Shown: piece after piece, positions 28,746 through 37,546 of the stretch | Numbering within the stretch: the first letter of the stretch is position 1 | Layout: every line of letters begins with the position of its first letter | DNA from: an uncultured Algibacter sp. | Lineage (GTDB): Bacteria > Bacteroidota > Bacteroidia > Flavobacteriales > Flavobacteriaceae | Reading direction: 5' to 3' | DNA: 64,000 nt | Assembly: GCF_947487575.1 (NCBI RefSeq) | Contig: NZ_CANKXG010000006.1 | Span: forward strand, 222,723-286,722 | The notes under the pieces: generated by a model | Database searches by the model: none | The model's input: only the letters and a program-made list of their open reading frames with translations | What the model was told of the DNA's origin: nothing | Program-made: the position numbers and the translations under genes

Positions 28746-29468
28746 ATGAGAGGATATTTTCGGAAAATAAAATATTGGATTAGCGATTGGAAATTTCGTC
28801 GGAATCACGACAAGAACGCTAAACTACTGAATGGCGATATGGATAAAATGCGCTACCTATTAAAAGCTAATGATATAATAAAAATACTTACTGAATTAGA
28901 AGAAAAAGCAGGGTTAAGTCCTTTTGATATTGTTCCTTTCTTAAAGAAAATCGAATTAATGTCTAATGACCATATAAAAACCGAACGAAATAATTCTAAA
29001 TTCACCTTAGACAGAGAATCTAACACTAATCTTTTTAATGAACTATCGGAACTTGGTTTTTTAACAGTAATAGAGAATAAATTGTATTCATTCCATAATG
29101 GAATAAAATATCCAACACCCCCAAATGATAGCGTGTTAATTGTAAAGTTGTCACCCAAAGGAATTGATTATTTAATTGAGTATAGGAAAAGAGAAAAAGA
29201 CAGATTTTATCAAAAACTTACAATTGGACTTTTGGTAGTCGCATCAATACTATCATTACCTCAAGCTTGTAATCAAACTTCAGAATGGTTTAAAAAGGAC
29301 GACACCATCTACAAAATAGACATAGTTGACAAAGATAGCGTAGCAAAAGAGAATAAACACCCAAATATAACAGATGATACGGAAGACAATATCAGAAGTG
29401 GAAATGCCAACATAAAAAAAATAACGCCAAAACCAATATCTGAAACGACTGAACATAAAAAAAACTAA
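28746..29468 (+). CDS. Cassette 2: membrane-anchored hypothetical protein
   Basis: A 240-residue protein of no recognised family. A basic, helical N-terminal region (1-150, including LSELGFLTVIENKLYSF, which has a winged-helix flavour) is followed by one membrane helix (about 157-172, LTIGLLVVASILSLP) and a charged Lys/Thr-rich tail. It ends exactly at the cassette's 3' half-site. Confidence 0.65.
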   Translation: MRGYFRKIKYWISDWKFRRNHDKNAKLLNGDMDKMRYLLKANDIIKILTELEEKAGLSPFDIVPFLKKIELMSNDHIKTERNNSKFTLDRESNTNLFNELSELGFLTVIENKLYSFHNGIKYPTPPNDSVLIVKLSPKGIDYLIEYRKREKDRFYQKLTIGLLVVASILSLPQACNQTSEWFKKDDTIYKIDIVDKDSVAKENKHPNITDDTEDNIRSGNANIKKITPKPISETTEHKKN

Positions 29469-29601
29469 ACACAACATTGTATAAAATTAATTGCTTGGTA
29501 CTCGCCTACTTACGAAAATCCTTGCGAATTTTCTACTAGGTTTGTACTTGTTAAATTGCGTTTATAACCAACGCAACCAATCTTATACGTAGCCGTTGTA
29601 A
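29469..29601 (+). repeat. attC-like site 2
   Basis: ACACAAC to GTTGTAA, 133 bp. Stem GTATAAAATTAATTGC / GCAACCAATCTTATAC with three A.C pairs; apex GAAAATCC-TTGC-GAATTTTC. Cassette signature AACACAAC. Confidence 0.9.
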
Positions 29602-29643
29602 GTAATTTAGAAAACCACACTCGCAAAAATTAATCGAATTGAA

Positions 29644-29982
29644 TTGAAAGAAAAAAAGAGGAAAAATAAATGGCAGTTTCAGATTTTAATTGTGTTTATC
29701 ATTTCGTTAATTGGAATTGGATTTTGGAGCAGTTTAAAGGAAAAAAACGAACTTAAGAATTCAAAAATTACAATCGGAACAATTACTGAAATTGAAGAAA
29801 GGTTTCAGAGAGGTTTTTTTGTGCAATATGAATTTATAGTAAACGGAAAAAAATATTCCGAAAATCAAAAACTGACTATAAAAAAAGAATCTATAAAAAT
29901 TGGAGATAAGTTTGAAATTAATTACTCGGAAAACAACCCTGAATACAACAATCTTGATTTTGAAAAAAGAGTTATGGAATGA
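29644..29982 (+). CDS. Cassette 3: small DUF3592-like membrane protein
   Basis: A 112-residue protein; TTG 29644 is the likely start because the only in-frame ATG is at the end. One membrane helix (about 13-31), then a small beta domain (GTITEIEERFQRGFFVQYEF, then NGKKYSENQ, then GDKFEINYSENNPEYN) like DUF3592. Function unknown. Confidence 0.62.
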   Translation: MKEKKRKNKWQFQILIVFIISLIGIGFWSSLKEKNELKNSKITIGTITEIEERFQRGFFVQYEFIVNGKKYSENQKLTIKKESIKIGDKFEINYSENNPEYNNLDFEKRVME

Positions 29983-29994
29983 ACAAAAAACTAC

Positions 29995-30128
29995 TTACAA
30001 CATTGTATATAAAAAATTGCTATTTTGTGCTTAATCAATGGCAGTTGCTTTGTTTGCTAGCTTCTGATTTTCCTTCGGAAAATCCTCGCACACAAACACG
30101 CAACATTTCATATACGTAACCGTTGGCA
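29995..30128 (+). repeat. attC-like site 3
   Basis: TTACAAC to GTTGGCA, 134 bp. Stem GTATATAAAAAATTGC / GCAACATTTCATATAC; apex GATTTTCC-TTC-GGAAAATC. Same family as 13, 14, 22 and 36. TACTTACAAC mirrors GTTGTAAGTA. Confidence 0.9.
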
Positions 30129-30142
30129 AACATTTGAACGAA

Positions 30143-30811
30143 ATGCAGTATTACATATTAAATATTGATGATTCTGGAGCAATTGAGGAAATTGATTATA
30201 AGAAAATCGATGGAGAAATTGTTGCGATATGTAAAATGTATGATGACAAAGATTTTAATAAACTTAATGATATTTTACACTCAACGAATGAATATATAAT
30301 TAATGAAAAAGCATTAAATATTTTCAAAGAAAGTAAGACAATTGATTATAAATTAGGAAAAGCAAAAGTATTGCGTAAAGAAAAATTATTTGGAGTATTT
30401 AAAAAGAGTAATTCTTATGAATATTTCGACTTGACTTTTCCTGACGAAAACGCAACGAATTGTTACGATTGGATTGATTTTGAAAAAAGTGAAATATTTG
30501 CGATTAATGAAAATGACGAAAAATTTAAAATCACATCTCATCAACACGAATTAGACTTGATATCAGAAAACAAATCGGAGTCTGATAAAAGTTATTCCTT
30601 TAAAACGGAAAAAGTTGTTTTTGGGAAAAATTTTGATTCCGAAATAGACTTGTTTAAAATACCTCATTATTCTTGGGGTATTTATGTTTCGGAAAGACTA
30701 AAAAACAAGTTAGAGAATACAAAAATAACTGACATTCGATTTGCAGAAAATAAAGAAAAATTAGGAAAAATGTGGAAACCGCATTTTCCGATAATTGAAT
30801 TTGAAAAATAA
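30143..30811 (+). CDS. Cassette 4: Imm11/DUF1629-like putative immunity protein
   Basis: A 222-residue soluble acidic protein; ATG 30143 preferred over TTG 30134. It begins YYILNIDDSG and ends with IPHYSWGIYVSERLKNKLENTKITDIRFAEN, the pattern of the DUF1629/Imm11 family found beside polymorphic toxins. No toxin gene is present, so it would be an orphan immunity factor. Family assignment is tentative. Confidence 0.55.
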   Translation: MQYYILNIDDSGAIEEIDYKKIDGEIVAICKMYDDKDFNKLNDILHSTNEYIINEKALNIFKESKTIDYKLGKAKVLRKEKLFGVFKKSNSYEYFDLTFPDENATNCYDWIDFEKSEIFAINENDEKFKITSHQHELDLISENKSESDKSYSFKTEKVVFGKNFDSEIDLFKIPHYSWGIYVSERLKNKLENTKITDIRFAENKEKLGKMWKPHFPIIEFEK

Positions 30812-30819
30812 AAACGATT

Positions 30820-30953
30820 TGCCAACACCGTATATAATTTATTGCTGGCTTCTTGCCTACTTACGAAAGTCCTCGCAGACTTTCTTGGTCGGTAATTATT
30901 TACTAAATTAGTTGCTTGAAACACGCAACAAACCATATACAAACACGTTGTGG
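30820..30953 (+). repeat. attC-like site 4
   Basis: TGCCAAC to GTTGTGG, 134 bp. Stem GTATATAATTTATTGC / GCAACAAACCATATAC, three A.C pairs; apex GAAAGTCC-TCGC-AGACTTTC. Same family as 6, 26, 28 and 32. Confidence 0.9.
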
Positions 30954-30986
30954 TGCATTTAGAGAAACATCCTGCTGAATAAGAAT

Positions 30987-31406
30987 ATGGGTTTATTGGA
31001 TTTTATTTTCGGAACAGAAAAAGAAAGACGGAAAAGAATTTTTATAAGTTTTGCAATTGAAGATATTGAATATAGAGATTATCTGGTTAGGCAAGCGAGA
31101 AAAAACAATTCCCCATTTGACTTTATTGATATGTCTGCAAAAAAGGCTTGGAAACAAAGCGAATGGAAACAGAAGTGTAGAACTAAGATAAAAGGTTGCG
31201 ATGGAGTAATCGCTTTAATAAGTAAAAGAACCCATTTAGCAAGTGGTGCAAGATGGGAAATGAAATGTGCTTTAGAGGAGAAAATACCAACTATTGGTAT
31301 GCAAATAAAATGGAACGATAAAGGTGCTAAACCTAAAGAATTAAAAAACAGAAAAGTAATCCGATGGACTTGGGATAATATATCTAATTTCATTGACAAA
31401 ATTTAA
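30987..31406 (+). CDS. Cassette 5: TIR-like (ThsB-type) protein 1
   Basis: A 139-residue single-domain TIR protein of the MTH538/DUF1863 type: strand A KRIFISFAIED (17-27), DGVIALISKRTH (about 72-83), and helix WEMKCALEEK with Glu91 near the expected catalytic position. In Thoeris, such ThsB proteins sense phage and make a cyclic ADP-ribose variant from NAD+. Six bp before a second TIR gene and a caspase-like gene in the same cassette. Confidence 0.82.
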   Translation: MGLLDFIFGTEKERRKRIFISFAIEDIEYRDYLVRQARKNNSPFDFIDMSAKKAWKQSEWKQKCRTKIKGCDGVIALISKRTHLASGARWEMKCALEEKIPTIGMQIKWNDKGAKPKELKNRKVIRWTWDNISNFIDKI

Positions 31407-31411
31407 AATAT

Positions 31412-31831
31412 ATGTCAAAAACTCACAATTTATTTATTAGCCATTCTTGGCAGTATTCAGATGCTTATACCAAATTATGCGGACTTTTAGATAATCGAGC
31501 TTACTTCGATTACAAGAACTTTTCTGTACCTAAAGACGACCCAATACATACAAATGGAACAGATAAACAATTATTAGAAGCCATAACTAATAAAATGAGA
31601 CTTAGTCACGTAATTTTGATTATGGCTGGAAAATATTCCACTTATAGTAAATGGATTAATAAAGAAATAGTTGTTGCTAATGAAGGATTTATAAACCCAA
31701 AACCGATTATTGGAATTAAACCTTGGGGAAGTACTGTGGTATCAAGTGTGGTAAAAAACAATGCAGTAGAAATGGTTAATTGGAATACAGAATCCATTGT
31801 AGATGCTATAAGAAGACATTCAAACGCATAA
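31412..31831 (+). CDS. Cassette 5: TIR-like (ThsB-type) protein 2
   Basis: A 139-residue TIR protein: HNLFISHSWQYSD (5-17), SHVILIMAGKYSTYSKWINKEI with Glu85 as probable catalytic Glu, and IIGIKPWG. Only distantly similar to its neighbour at 30987, so two different sensors rather than a recent duplication. Four bp before the caspase gene; the three are almost certainly one operon. Confidence 0.86.
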   Translation: MSKTHNLFISHSWQYSDAYTKLCGLLDNRAYFDYKNFSVPKDDPIHTNGTDKQLLEAITNKMRLSHVILIMAGKYSTYSKWINKEIVVANEGFINPKPIIGIKPWGSTVVSSVVKNNAVEMVNWNTESIVDAIRRHSNA

Positions 31832-31835
31832 AATT

Positions 31836-32789
31836 ATGAGAAAAGCACTAATTGTAGGTATAGATTATTATTCAAATGTCTCAGAACTTTATGGATGTGT
31901 AACTGATGCCTACTCCATAAAAACTGTGTTAGATAGACATAGTGATGGGACTATAAATTTTGGAACCAAACTTGAAGTAGCGACAAATGAGAAATCTGCA
32001 ATTACCAGAAAAGAGCTTAAAGAATTATGTATTGAGTTATTTAATGATGATTCAGACGTAGCATTATTTTATTTTTCTGGACACGGTTATGTAGAAAATA
32101 CTGGAGGATATTTAATAACGAGTGAATGTTCAGACGGAGATGACGGTTTTCCAATGACAGAACTTTTACAAATAGCGAATGATTCAAAAGCAAGAAATAA
32201 AGTCATTATTCTTGATTGCTGTCATTCAGGTTTTGTAGGTAAATCGACTGGAGCGGACACGAACGCATCTTTGAGTGAAGGAATGACAATTCTAACTGCA
32301 TCAAGTGAAAGTCAATACGCTATTGAAGAAAATGGTTCGGGTGTTTTTACAAGTCTTTTAGTTGACGCTTTAAGTGGTGGAGCATCAAATTTAGTTGGAG
32401 AAATTACACCTGGTAGTGTATATGCACATATTGACCAATCATTAGGTCCTTGGGAACAACGACCTATTTTCAAAACTAATGTTAGAAGTTTTACAAGTCT
32501 TAGAAAAGTTCAACCACCAATTTCATTATCTGACTTAAAACAAATCACAGTATTATTCCCAAACAAAGAAGATGTATTCAAACTTGACCCAACTTTTGAA
32601 CCTGAATTTGAAGGACATATTGAAGAAAATACAGAGAAATTTGCAATACTTCAGAAATACAATCGAATAAACTTAGTTATTCCTGTGGACGAAGAGCATA
32701 TGTATTTTGCTGCAATGAATTCGAAAGGTTGTAAAATGACAATATTAGGAGAACACTATTGGAACTTAATAAAGAAAGACAGGTTATAA
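31836..32789 (+). CDS. Cassette 5: caspase-like protease, candidate Thoeris effector
   Basis: A 317-residue protein. The N-terminal caspase (C14) domain has FSGHGYVENTGGY with His83 and IILDCCHSGFVG with Cys129. Residues after about 225 form a separate domain of unknown fold that could sense a nucleotide signal. TIR genes next to a caspase-like protease is the layout reported for type IV Thoeris, where a TIR product activates the protease and the infected cell dies. This function is inferred from domains and context. Confidence 0.85.
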   Translation: MRKALIVGIDYYSNVSELYGCVTDAYSIKTVLDRHSDGTINFGTKLEVATNEKSAITRKELKELCIELFNDDSDVALFYFSGHGYVENTGGYLITSECSDGDDGFPMTELLQIANDSKARNKVIILDCCHSGFVGKSTGADTNASLSEGMTILTASSESQYAIEENGSGVFTSLLVDALSGGASNLVGEITPGSVYAHIDQSLGPWEQRPIFKTNVRSFTSLRKVQPPISLSDLKQITVLFPNKEDVFKLDPTFEPEFEGHIEENTEKFAILQKYNRINLVIPVDEEHMYFAAMNSKGCKMTILGEHYWNLIKKDRL

Positions 32790-32796
32790 AAACGCA

Positions 32797-32927
32797 CCAC
32801 AACAATGGCTATAAGTAATTGCTTGTTCTCGCCTACTTCTGAAAATCCTCGCGGATTTTCAGTTTGGTGTGTACTTGCAAAGTTAAGTACTAAACCACGC
32901 AACTACCCATAGCCGAGACCGTTGGCA
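32797..32927 (+). repeat. attC-like site 5
   Basis: CCACAAC to GTTGGCA, 131 bp. GGCTAT family; apex GAAAATCC-TCGC-GGATTTTC. GCACCACAAC mirrors the cassette start GTTGTGGTGC. Confidence 0.9.
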
Positions 32928-33229
32928 AACATTTTAGCGTAATAGCAATTTAAGGGCTTTCACCCAATGTTGTTATTATTTACAAAAGAACATTACGCTG
33001 AAATTCAAAACCGAATCTGAAAAAAATTACGTTGGAATTTTTCACTCATATTAAATCTCAGGTATGAATTTAGGCTTGCGCAACTTCTGTTCCTTACTTC
33101 GAAAATTTAGCTTTCCTCAACTTTAGGTTGAATATTTAGTATTGTAATCTCTAATTCAAACATAAAAACAATCTATTTTATTATACTATATGTAAAGTAT
33201 TATGTACTTTTGTATAAAAATAATAGAAT
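32928..33229 (+). other. Cassette 6 leader without a gene
   Basis: 302 bp between the cassette start and its first gene. I see no convincing reading frame. A Bacteroidetes -7-like box TACTTTTG at 33205-33212 precedes the membrane-protein gene; no clear -33 box. Confidence 0.5.
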
Positions 33230-33685
33230 ATGAAAATACATATATTACCAAATTGGTGTAAAAAACTTGGATTAATTCTTTTCATCATTGCCTCTTTATT
33301 TAATGGAAGTTTAAACTTTATTAATAATTCAATTAATAAATATAAAATGAATGGAATTAATACTTCCGAATTAGGAACTGAATCTGATAATGGAATTTTA
33401 GGACTTTTAAACGCCTTTTCTGGCGGAGGATTAAATTATGGAATTGATTTTGTTGCGATAATAGCAATGTTAATCTATATGATTTCGAAAGAAATAGTGG
33501 AAGACGATTACATAGACAAATTACGACTAGAATCTTTTCAGCTAACTTTTATAATTGGATTATTAGTTACAATTTTTATGTACATTTTAGCCAAAGATTT
33601 AAAACTGACTTTAGATTATTTTATATTTCCATTGCTTTGGTCTTACATAATAATATTCTTTATCAAAAGAAAAGTGTATTTATGA
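33230..33685 (+). CDS. Cassette 6: four-helix membrane protein
   Basis: A 151-residue protein with about four membrane helices (11-29, 71-85, 105-121, 128-146) and no recognised family. Its stop overlaps the next start as ATGA. Small membrane proteins of this kind are often paired with an Xre-type regulator of the same operon, as here; the membrane partner may sequester or modulate the regulator (inference). Confidence 0.7.
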   Translation: MKIHILPNWCKKLGLILFIIASLFNGSLNFINNSINKYKMNGINTSELGTESDNGILGLLNAFSGGGLNYGIDFVAIIAMLIYMISKEIVEDDYIDKLRLESFQLTFIIGLLVTIFMYILAKDLKLTLDYFIFPLLWSYIIIFFIKRKVYL

Positions 33686-33879
33686 AAAATCTCGTAAAAG
33701 TAGAAAGAGCTAGACATAACTTAACACAAGCAGATTTAGCGAAAGAAATAAATGTCTCTCGACAAACTATTCACGCAATAGAAAAAAACAAATTTAATCC
33801 ATCCGTTACTTTAGCAATCAGAATGGCACGTTTTTTCAAAGTCACAGTTGAATATTTATTTGATATTGAAGAAGAATAA
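33682..33879 (+). CDS. Cassette 6: Xre-family helix-turn-helix regulator
   Basis: A 65-residue minimal Xre/YozG-type regulator (VKVERARHNLTQADLAKEINVSRQTIHAIEKNKFNPSVTLAIRMARFFKVTVEYLFD). ATG 33682 is chosen; the longer frame back to 33637 is inside the membrane gene. It is translationally coupled to that gene and likely controls this cassette. Confidence 0.9.
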   Translation: MKNLVKVERARHNLTQADLAKEINVSRQTIHAIEKNKFNPSVTLAIRMARFFKVTVEYLFDIEEE

Positions 33880-33904
33880 ACTCAATTGAATTAAAAAAAC
33901 GATT

Positions 33905-34038
33905 TGCCAACACCGTATATAATTTATTGCTGGCTTCTTGCCTACTAGCGAAAGTCCTCGCGGACTTTCTTTGTCCGTAATTATTTACTAAATTAGTTGC
34001 TTGAAACACGCAACAAACCATATACCAACACGTTGGCA
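33905..34038 (+). repeat. attC-like site 6
   Basis: TGCCAAC to GTTGGCA, 134 bp; nearly identical to site 4, apex GAAAGTCC-TCGC-GGACTTTC. TTTGCCAAC mirrors GTTGGCAAA. Confidence 0.9.
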
Positions 34039-34045
34039 ATAATTT

Positions 34046-34498
34046 ATGAAAGACACAATCCTTTTAGACAAATACCTTCTTTTATGGAAAGAAAGGAATG
34101 AAAATGTCATTGTTGCCGAGTTACGACATTATATAAAAAATGAATTTGGAGGGACTTTAGAAACACCTATTGGAAACTTGATTTGTTATAAAGAACACAA
34201 ACCTATATTTTGGAGAATTAAAATTGTTTTGAGAGAAGACATTAAATATAGTCAAACCCAAAATCGAATTTTTGTAATTACAAAATCTGCTTATAAACGT
34301 AAACTCAATTACTATTTAGAGAAACTGAAAGATTTTGTCAACCCAAGATTTAGAGCAGAAAAAGAACTTGACAATGAAATCAAAAAATTCCTGTTGGATA
34401 ATAATTTGATTTCTGAACCTTTTTCAATTTCTCGTTCAATCGAAAAAACTGAAAATTTTGATTTTATTGGAGAAATAGAAGAATTCGATTATACTTAA
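34046..34498 (+). CDS. Cassette 7: hypothetical protein
   Basis: A 150-residue soluble, charged protein with no recognised domain. RIFVITKSAYKRKLNYYLEKLKDF in the middle suggests a helix after a strand. It is followed after 15 bp by a second small gene in the same cassette, so the two may act together. Confidence 0.6.
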   Translation: MKDTILLDKYLLLWKERNENVIVAELRHYIKNEFGGTLETPIGNLICYKEHKPIFWRIKIVLREDIKYSQTQNRIFVITKSAYKRKLNYYLEKLKDFVNPRFRAEKELDNEIKKFLLDNNLISEPFSISRSIEKTENFDFIGEIEEFDYT

Positions 34499-34513
34499 AA
34501 ACTAATTTAATAA

Positions 34514-34864
34514 ATGAATAATCTGACCTTTGACAAACTATTTGATCTAATCGAAGAAAATCGATTTGTAAACGAGTCGGACAAAAAGATTGCCGAAAAG
34601 ATACTCGAAGCGGAAAATGATTGGGGAGATTGGAAAACTTCAGTAAATAATTTAAATGAATTTATTATTGTATTGGAAAAAGAAGTTGGAGGAACTGTTA
34701 CCAAAAAAAATCTGAACAAACTCTTGAAAAAATATAATCGGAATATTACTCAAAATATGTGGGAAGCGGAAACGGTTTGTTCTTTATTAGAAATTTTTGA
34801 ACTAACCAAAGAGACTGAATTGAGAAAAATATTTAATGAATTGACTGAAAAAGTAAAAACATAA
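34514..34864 (+). CDS. Cassette 7: helical hypothetical protein
   Basis: A 116-residue, Lys/Glu-rich, all-helical soluble protein (EKILEAENDWGDWKTSVNNL, then IFELTKETELRKIFNELTEKV). No family recognised. Second gene of a two-gene cassette. Confidence 0.58.
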   Translation: MNNLTFDKLFDLIEENRFVNESDKKIAEKILEAENDWGDWKTSVNNLNEFIIVLEKEVGGTVTKKNLNKLLKKYNRNITQNMWEAETVCSLLEIFELTKETELRKIFNELTEKVKT

Positions 34865-34876
34865 TAAAAAAACTAT

Positions 34877-35008
34877 TGCCAACACCGTGTAAAATTAATT
34901 GCTGGTTTTAGCCAATTTACGAAAGTCCTCGCGGACTTTCTATCTGTGATTTATTTGCTAACTTTAGTGCTTAAAACACGCAACTAATCTTACACAAATA
35001 CGTTGTGC
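34877..35008 (+). repeat. attC-like site 7
   Basis: TGCCAAC to GTTGTGC, 132 bp. Stem GTGTAAAATTAATTGC / GCAACTAATCTTACAC; compared with site 8 the third pair is G-C rather than A-T on both arms (covariation). TATTGCCAAC mirrors GTTGGCAATA. Confidence 0.9.
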
Positions 35009-35020
35009 CCAATTTGAAAA

Positions 35021-36175
35021 ATGAGTGATTACATAATAGACATACCTGAAGATTATTATATAACAGAATATCCACATCATTGGATGGTTCAGATTCGGGT
35101 CAACAATAAAGCCAACACTAAAAATTTTTCATTTAGGAAACACGGTTCGAAAGAAAAAGCACTTGAAAATGCAATAAAATATAGAGACGGACTTGTAAAA
35201 GAGTTTAAAATTGATTTAAACAAACGTTTCAAAAAGAGTAAAATACCAGGAGTAAACAAAACTTTTGACACTCGAAAAAGCGGAGAAAAGGTAGCATACT
35301 GGCAAGCTATTTGGTCGGAAAATGGGAAACAAAGAACAAAACGATTTTCAACAAAAACACACGGAGAAACTCAAGCTAAAAAAATGGCTGTTGAGTATCG
35401 AGAGAAAATAGTTAAACTTTTAGACGATTCAGGACAAACACTATTTGAAAAACCAAAACCAGAAACCAAAATTTGGAGATATATGGACTTTACCAAATTT
35501 GTCTATATGTTAGAGAAAAATGGTTTATTCTTCCCAAAAGTTGATTCATTTAATGACCCTTATGAAGGCTCTTATTCCAGAGGTAATTTATCGATAAGAA
35601 AATTTGTTTTTAGTAGAGCAAAAGATAAAAAGAAGTTTCAAGGTCAAATAGATGAAATAAAAAAAATCAGACCTCATATTAATATTAATTGCTGGCATAT
35701 GAATGACTTTGAGTCAGCAGGAATGTGGAAACTATATTCTAAAACCAATGAATCTATTTGTATTCAAACAACTTTTGAGAGATTAGAAAAAGCTTTGCCG
35801 AATCAAATCAAATTTGGTAAAGTTAAATACATAAATTACGACAAAGACTGGATTCCAGAATCTGACATCTACTACCCTTTTATTTACAAAAGACTATCAT
35901 TTGAACACGAAAGAGAATTGAGAGGTATTTTCAATAGTTCTGAAATGGACTTTGATGAAAATTTTGAAAAAAACGAAAATGGATATTGGATTAATTTAAA
36001 TCTACAGACTTTAGTTCAAAGAATTTATGTTTCTCCAGAAGCACAAGATTGGTTCGTTGAATTGGTTGAGAAAGTAAAGAACAAATATAATCTGACTTTG
36101 AAAAGAGTATATAAATCACCATTGAATAACGAACCTGATTTGAATGAGAAAAAAACTGGGCACAACATCGTATAA
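35021..36175 (+). CDS. Cassette 8: AP2-like domains plus DUF2971
   Basis: A 384-residue protein. Two AP2/ERF-like repeats lie at about 18-68 and 70-135 (WMVQIRVNNKANTKNFSFRKHGSKEKALENA; YWQAIWSENGKQRTKRFSTKTHGETQAKKMA). DUF2971 follows from about 150 (FPKVDSFNDPYEG, then CWHMNDFESAGMWKLYSKTNESICI, then SFEHERELRGIF). AP2 modules bind DNA; DUF2971 occurs in phage and defence neighbourhoods and its activity is unknown. The stop codon lies inside attC-like site 8, so the last residues are site-encoded. Confidence 0.75.
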   Translation: MSDYIIDIPEDYYITEYPHHWMVQIRVNNKANTKNFSFRKHGSKEKALENAIKYRDGLVKEFKIDLNKRFKKSKIPGVNKTFDTRKSGEKVAYWQAIWSENGKQRTKRFSTKTHGETQAKKMAVEYREKIVKLLDDSGQTLFEKPKPETKIWRYMDFTKFVYMLEKNGLFFPKVDSFNDPYEGSYSRGNLSIRKFVFSRAKDKKKFQGQIDEIKKIRPHININCWHMNDFESAGMWKLYSKTNESICIQTTFERLEKALPNQIKFGKVKYINYDKDWIPESDIYYPFIYKRLSFEHERELRGIFNSSEMDFDENFEKNENGYWINLNLQTLVQRIYVSPEAQDWFVELVEKVKNKYNLTLKRVYKSPLNNEPDLNEKKTGHNIV

Positions 36176-36291
36176 AATTAATTGCTGGTTTGAGCCTACT
36201 TACGAAAGTTCTCGCGGACTTTCTACCTGTGATTTATTTGCTAACTTTAGTACTTAAAACACGCAACTAATCTTATACAGAACCGTTGTAC
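36160..36291 (+). repeat. attC-like site 8
   Basis: GCACAAC to GTTGTAC, 132 bp. Stem GTATAAAATTAATTGC / GCAACTAATCTTATAC; apex GAAAGTTC-TCGC-GGACTTTC. It overlaps the 3' end of the cassette 8 gene. TGGGCACAAC mirrors GTTGTGCCCA. Confidence 0.9.
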
Positions 36292-36318
36292 CCAATTAAA
36301 ACCAACCATTGAGCTTAA

Positions 36319-37542
36319 ATGAAAATAACTGAATTAAGAGATTACCAAATTGAATTTGAAAAAATTAGAGCGGACTTTAATTCAGGGTTTAAAGAAATAA
36401 ATAGCCTACGGAAAAAATTCACTTCTGACTATCCAACCAGCCGAATTCGTACATTGACACTTGACGAATATGTTACTGGAAAAGGCGGACAAACATTCTG
36501 TAACCGAATAGAAAATGACCTTAACGAATGGGGAAATATTCACGGAAGTTTCGCCACCAAATTCGGAGTTTATTTTGGGAAATTTGGTAAAAACTCAACA
36601 TCAAAATATCGAATTGGACGTAAAGAATATGGAACAGATGAAAATGTAGCTCTTAAAAAAATTCTTTCAGCTATAATTGAACTGATTGAAAATAAAGATG
36701 ATTTAGCGATTTTAAAGAAAAATCCAATTTCGCCAATGTTCAAAGGAAAAATTTTGTCAGTCTATTATCCAAATGAATTTCTAAACATATTTTCTGCAAA
36801 ACACCTAAATTATTTCATCAATAATCTTGGTTTAGATAATGACTCAAAATCGGAATTAGATAAACAAGCTTTGTTACTTGACTTCAAGAATAGTGACAAA
36901 GTAATGAAAGAATGGAGTATTTATGTATTTAGCAAATTCTTGTATTCGTCATTTGGTAGACCTAATGATGAAATCAAGGAAGAAAATATTTCTAAAGAGC
37001 TCAAAAAATTTAATCTTAAAGATTTTCCACCAATTGAGAGTTTGAAATTTGACTATGTTGAATTACAAACAGACGAACTTCCAGAACCAAAAGAAAAAAG
37101 GAAAGGCAAAGAGACAAAGATTGACTATTCAAATCGTTCAAGAAAATTCAAACGAATTGGAGACAGAGGAGAACAAATTGTATTAAGAGCAGAAAAACAA
37201 TTCTTAAAGAAAAACGGAAGAAAAGATTTGGCTGAATTAGTTGACCAAATTTCAGAAAGAGATGATAGTGTTGGATATGACATAAAATCCTATGAGTTGG
37301 ACGGAACCGAAAAGCTTATTGAAGTTAAATCAACTTTGAGAAAAATAGGGAAAAGCAATGTCTTTTTATCAGCAAACGAATTACAAGTTGCGGAAAATGA
37401 GAATAATTACTATTTCTATATTATTTACGAAGTTGGGAGTAAACGACCGAAAATATGGAAAATTAAAAGCTCGGATTTATTAAACGACAGTAATATTGTG
37501 AAAGAACCGATTTTATATAAACTGAATTTGAACACAAAATAA
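36319..37542 (+). CDS. Cassette 9: DUF3883 (NO VEIN C-terminal) nuclease-like protein
   Basis: A 407-residue protein. The C-terminal 130 residues match DUF3883: GDRGEQIVLRAEKQFL, then DDSVGYDIKSYELDGTEKLIEVKST, a PD-(D/E)xK-like arrangement with Glu, Asp and ExK, then FLSANELQVAENENNYYFYIIYEV. The N-terminal 240 residues resemble the DNA-recognition part of restriction-type proteins but are not assigned. DUF3883 is frequent in anti-phage systems; a restriction or defence role is inferred. Confidence 0.75.
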   Translation: MKITELRDYQIEFEKIRADFNSGFKEINSLRKKFTSDYPTSRIRTLTLDEYVTGKGGQTFCNRIENDLNEWGNIHGSFATKFGVYFGKFGKNSTSKYRIGRKEYGTDENVALKKILSAIIELIENKDDLAILKKNPISPMFKGKILSVYYPNEFLNIFSAKHLNYFINNLGLDNDSKSELDKQALLLDFKNSDKVMKEWSIYVFSKFLYSSFGRPNDEIKEENISKELKKFNLKDFPPIESLKFDYVELQTDELPEPKEKRKGKETKIDYSNRSRKFKRIGDRGEQIVLRAEKQFLKKNGRKDLAELVDQISERDDSVGYDIKSYELDGTEKLIEVKSTLRKIGKSNVFLSANELQVAENENNYYFYIIYEVGSKRPKIWKIKSSDLLNDSNIVKEPILYKLNLNTK

Positions 37543-37546
37543 CTGG

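Noticed and set aside
30682..30942. Reverse-strand frames across attC-like sites (similar at 33842, 42622, 60888, 63099)
   Set aside because: They encode near-identical peptides because they read the same repeat; they are not genes.
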